From Paraburkholderia phenazinium (lineage in GTDB: Bacteria; Pseudomonadota; Gammaproteobacteria; Burkholderiales; Burkholderiaceae), in the NCBI RefSeq assembly GCF_900100735.1, contig NZ_FNCJ01000010.1, positions 62,001 to 126,000 on the forward strand: a stretch of 64,000 nucleotides of DNA, in the 5' to 3' direction. The notes under the pieces are model-generated. The model worked only from the letters and a program-made list of their open reading frames with translations. It did not search any database and was not told the DNA's origin. Shown here one piece after another: positions 61,973-64,000 of this stretch. A program made the position numbers and the translations under genes. Each line of letters starts with the position of its first letter. The first letter of the stretch is position 1.

Positions 61973-62401
61973 TTAGATCTCGAGCGCTTTCGGCTGTTGT
62001 GCCGAATGCGGGTGCGTTGCTTCAGCGTAGACCTTCAGCTTCTTGATCATCGCGTAGCCCAGCGGGCCCTTCGGCAGCATGCCCTTGACCGCTTTCTCGA
62101 GCGCACGGCCCGGGAAGCGTTCTTGCATCTTGCCGAACGTCGTTTCGTAAATACCGCCCGGGTAGCCCGAGTGGCGATAGTACTTCTTGTCCGTCGTCTT
62201 GTTGCCCGTGACACGGAGCTTGCCGGCGTTGATAACGATGATGAAATCACCGGTGTCGACGTGCGGAGTGAATTCAGGCTTGTGCTTGCCGCGAAGACGG
62301 TGTGCCACTTCGCTGGCGACACGCCCGAGAACCTTATCCGTCGCGTCAATCACGTACCATTCGCGCGTAACCTCATGGGCCTTTGCGGAAAATGTCTTCA
62401 T
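61973..62401 (-). CDS. rplM: 50S ribosomal protein L13
   Basis: A 142-residue L13 with the conserved WYVIDATDKVLGRVAS near residues 16-31, the DFIIVINAGKLRVTG segment and MLPKGPLGYAMIKKLKVY. It is the first gene of the rplM-rpsI operon. Its promoter is at 62521-62550, leaving a leader of about 110 nt. Confidence 0.97.
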   Translation of the reverse strand: MKTFSAKAHEVTREWYVIDATDKVLGRVASEVAHRLRGKHKPEFTPHVDTGDFIIVINAGKLRVTGNKTTDKKYYRHSGYPGGIYETTFGKMQERFPGRALEKAVKGMLPKGPLGYAMIKKLKVYAEATHPHSAQQPKALEI

Positions 62402-62520
62402 GATCGATCCAAAAATAATTGCTGCGCCCTGTGTTTTTTCCTGCTTGTAATGTGCGCATCGAGGCGCGTGCAGGCTCTCCCTGTTCTTCCTCCGCGGGCA
62501 CGAATGCGGAAAAGCCTTGG

Positions 62521-62550
62521 ATTATAAAGGAAATTCCGGCCCCGAGTCAA
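62521..62550 (-). promoter_or_regulatory. Strong sigma-70 promoter of rplM-rpsI
   Basis: On the minus strand TTGACT (complement of 62545-62550) and TATAAT (complement of 62521-62526) with an 18-bp spacer, near consensus. Transcription would start around 62513. Confidence 0.85.
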
Positions 62551-62622
62551 AATTTGAGGCAAGCGGCGAGCAGCATCGATTGGCGCGAGCGCCGCAACGG
62601 TCAGGCAAGCGTCCAACGGGCG

Positions 62623-62715
62623 AAAAAAAACCCGAACGAGCGGTTCGGGTTTAATCCACCATTGGAGGAGGGTGGAGGAGACATGCGGAGGTTGCCGAAC
62701 TGCGACAACCAATGG
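62623..62715 (-). ncRNA. Candidate small RNA with anti-Shine-Dalgarno loop
   Basis: A compact transcription unit of about 93 nt. It is driven by the promoter at 62721-62749 and ends at a terminator with a 10-bp stem (62628-62637 with 62643-62652) and eight U. Near the 5' end CCATTGG (62709-62715) pairs with CCAATGG (62659-62665), closing a loop. Within it GGTTG/CAACC can form a small hairpin, and the remaining strand (62666-62690) is C/U-rich with repeated CUCC/CCUCC motifs. Such loops in proteobacterial sRNAs pair with Shine-Dalgarno sequences of targets. No convincing ORF fits inside. Whether it is already catalogued cannot be checked here. Confidence 0.75.
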
Positions 62716-62720
62716 AAATG

Positions 62721-62749
62721 ATTATATGAGTCGACCTTGTGCGACGCAA
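62721..62749 (-). promoter_or_regulatory. Promoter of the candidate small RNA
   Basis: On the minus strand TTGCGT (complement of 62744-62749) and a perfect TATAAT (complement of 62721-62726) with a 17-bp spacer. The inverted repeat TTGCG-AAA-CGCAA (62761-62773) lies just upstream and could bind a regulator. Confidence 0.8.
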
Positions 62750-62773
62750 GAATATTTGCATTGCGAAACGCAA

Positions 62774-63049
62774 CACCACAATATGAAACGCATACGGTCA
62801 CCGAAAACAGACCACAAATTTGATACGAATCAATGACATAACCGCGATCTGACGCGCTTTTCCCCGTAAGAATCTAGAGTAAAACCCCTAACCACGTCAG
62901 GGCATTCCCGCACCCTCAAACCATGCCGCACCGCAACACGCAAGGCATCGGCGAGCATAACGGCACGCCGGAGTGCCCTCGGGCGAACGCGCAGGCATCG
63001 GGCTACAATGCCATCTCGAATACAAAGCAATGCGAGCTGGGGTATAGGC
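62774..63049. other. Intergenic region upstream of the sRNA and OsmC genes
   Basis: About 275 bp, AT-rich at its left end. A TACAAT hexamer near 63004-63009 may be the -10 of the OsmC-family gene. No conserved ORF or RNA is apparent. Confidence 0.4.
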
Positions 63050-63472
63050 ATGGAATGCAAAGTAAGCTGGATGGGGCAAGACGGCATGGCGTTCGCCGCC
63101 GAAACGAGTAGCGGCCATCTCGTCGCCATGGACGGCGCGCCGGAAGGCGGCGGCCGCAATCTGGCCCCGCGGCCGATGGAAATGGTGCTGCTCGGCACCG
63201 GCGGCTGCACCGCGTACGACGTGGTGATGATTCTGAAGAAGAGCCGCCAGGAAATCGCCGGCTGCTCGGTGACGCTGAAGGCCGAACGGGCCAGCGAAGA
63301 TCCGAAGGTGTTCACGAAGATCCACTTCCACTTCACCGTGACCGGCAAGAACCTGAATCCGGCCACCGTCGAACGGGCGATCAACCTGTCGCACGACAAG
63401 TACTGCTCGGCGTCGATCATGATCGCCAAGACCGCCGAACTGACGCACTCGTTCGATATCGTTGCGGGCTAA
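63050..63472 (+). CDS. OsmC-family protein
   Basis: A 140-residue OsmC/Ohr-fold protein. The two redox cysteines typical of the family are C53 (GTGGCTAYDVV) and C119 (HDKYCSASIMI). Members reduce organic hydroperoxides; this subgroup (YhfA-like) has less certain substrates. ATG 63050 begins the family N-terminus (MECKVSWMGQDGMAF); the frame to 63008 is extra. A hairpin terminator follows at 63521. Confidence 0.9.
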   Translation: MECKVSWMGQDGMAFAAETSSGHLVAMDGAPEGGGRNLAPRPMEMVLLGTGGCTAYDVVMILKKSRQEIAGCSVTLKAERASEDPKVFTKIHFHFTVTGKNLNPATVERAINLSHDKYCSASIMIAKTAELTHSFDIVAG

Positions 63473-63520
63473 GCCACGCGGCAACACGGCGCCGCAGTAC
63501 AAAACGGCAGCACCAAAAGG

Positions 63521-63556
63521 AAATGCCGGCATCCTCGCGGACGCCGGCATTTTTCT
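63521..63556. terminator. Terminator between the OsmC gene and rnpB
   Basis: AAATGCCGGC (63521-63530) with GCCGGCATTT (63543-63552), a 12-nt loop, then TTCT on the plus strand; on the minus strand it is followed by CCTTTTGG. It can serve both converging transcripts. Confidence 0.8.
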
Positions 63557-63564
63557 ATTCAACG

Positions 63565-63977
<413 letters not shown>

Positions 63978-64000
63978 GGCGGCGATTTTAACACCGATGG

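Noticed and set aside
62601..62801. Open frame through the small-RNA locus
   Set aside because: It crosses the promoter and terminator of the sRNA and has no ribosome-binding site; the inner ATG frame has no stop before the terminator.

Overview
The window is 64 kb of chromosomal, high-GC betaproteobacterial DNA. Its gene order and protein sequences point to a Burkholderiaceae member, most likely Paraburkholderia or Burkholderia (inferred; no search was run). Supporting features are the pepP-ubiH-dusB-fis-purH-ruvCAB run, the dtd-tyrS-anmK-erpA-rpsI-rplM block, the dps-catalase-oxyR-recG cluster, glcDEF, and a split pqiA pair ahead of pqiBC. Almost all of it is core housekeeping. I see no prophage, insertion sequence, CRISPR array or integron. 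The only clearly mobile-type module is a RelE/HigA-like toxin-antitoxin pair at 6.0-6.7 kb.

Layout. 0-6 kb: the end of yhdP, a nitrilase-family hydrolase, tldD and a DAHP synthase (aroG) with a complete attenuation leader. 6-13 kb: the toxin-antitoxin pair, a cobalamin adenosyltransferase, a D-lactate-dehydrogenase-like flavoprotein and glcD/glcE/glcF. 13-25 kb: yggS-proC, ubiA, an oxidative-stress cluster (dps, a 52-codon membrane ORF, katA, a 45-codon leader ORF, oxyR), recG, then queA and tgt. 25-36 kb: yajC-secD-secF, an MFS transporter, a cytochrome b561/YceI/YceI operon and the pqi lipid-transport operon. 36-48 kb: a membrane protein of the misnamed 'site-specific recombinase' family, an RlmL-like methyltransferase, a VOC/YafY pair, the pnt transhydrogenase operon, a Nudix hydrolase with mnmA, a membrane-anchored glutamate-synthase-like protein and a GST. 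48-64 kb: pepP, ubiH-like, dusB-fis, purH, ruvCAB, a histidine phosphatase, dtd, tyrS, anmK, erpA, rpsI-rplM, a candidate small RNA, an OsmC-family protein and the RNase P RNA gene.

Functional themes. Peroxide defence (OxyR, KatA, Dps, OsmC-like), envelope lipid traffic and secretion (YhdP, PqiABC, SecDF-YajC), translation and tRNA modification (QueA, Tgt, MnmA, DusB, TyrS, Dtd, RlmL-like), recombination (RecG, RuvABC) and redox metabolism (GlcDEF, PntAB, UbiA/UbiH) all occur in short operons with many 4-nt stop/start overlaps.

The most interesting non-coding signals are two. First, the aroG leader has a strong promoter, a short ORF with seven consecutive aromatic codons (FYFYFFW), and mutually exclusive antiterminator and terminator hairpins. 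Second, a roughly 93-nt small RNA candidate upstream of rplM has its own near-consensus promoter, a closing stem, a C/U-rich loop with several anti-Shine-Dalgarno CUCC motifs, and a terminator with eight U residues. Other items worth a look are two small ORFs in the catalase cluster, a collagen-like Gly-X-Y tail on a PqiA protein, and inverted repeats placed like operators.
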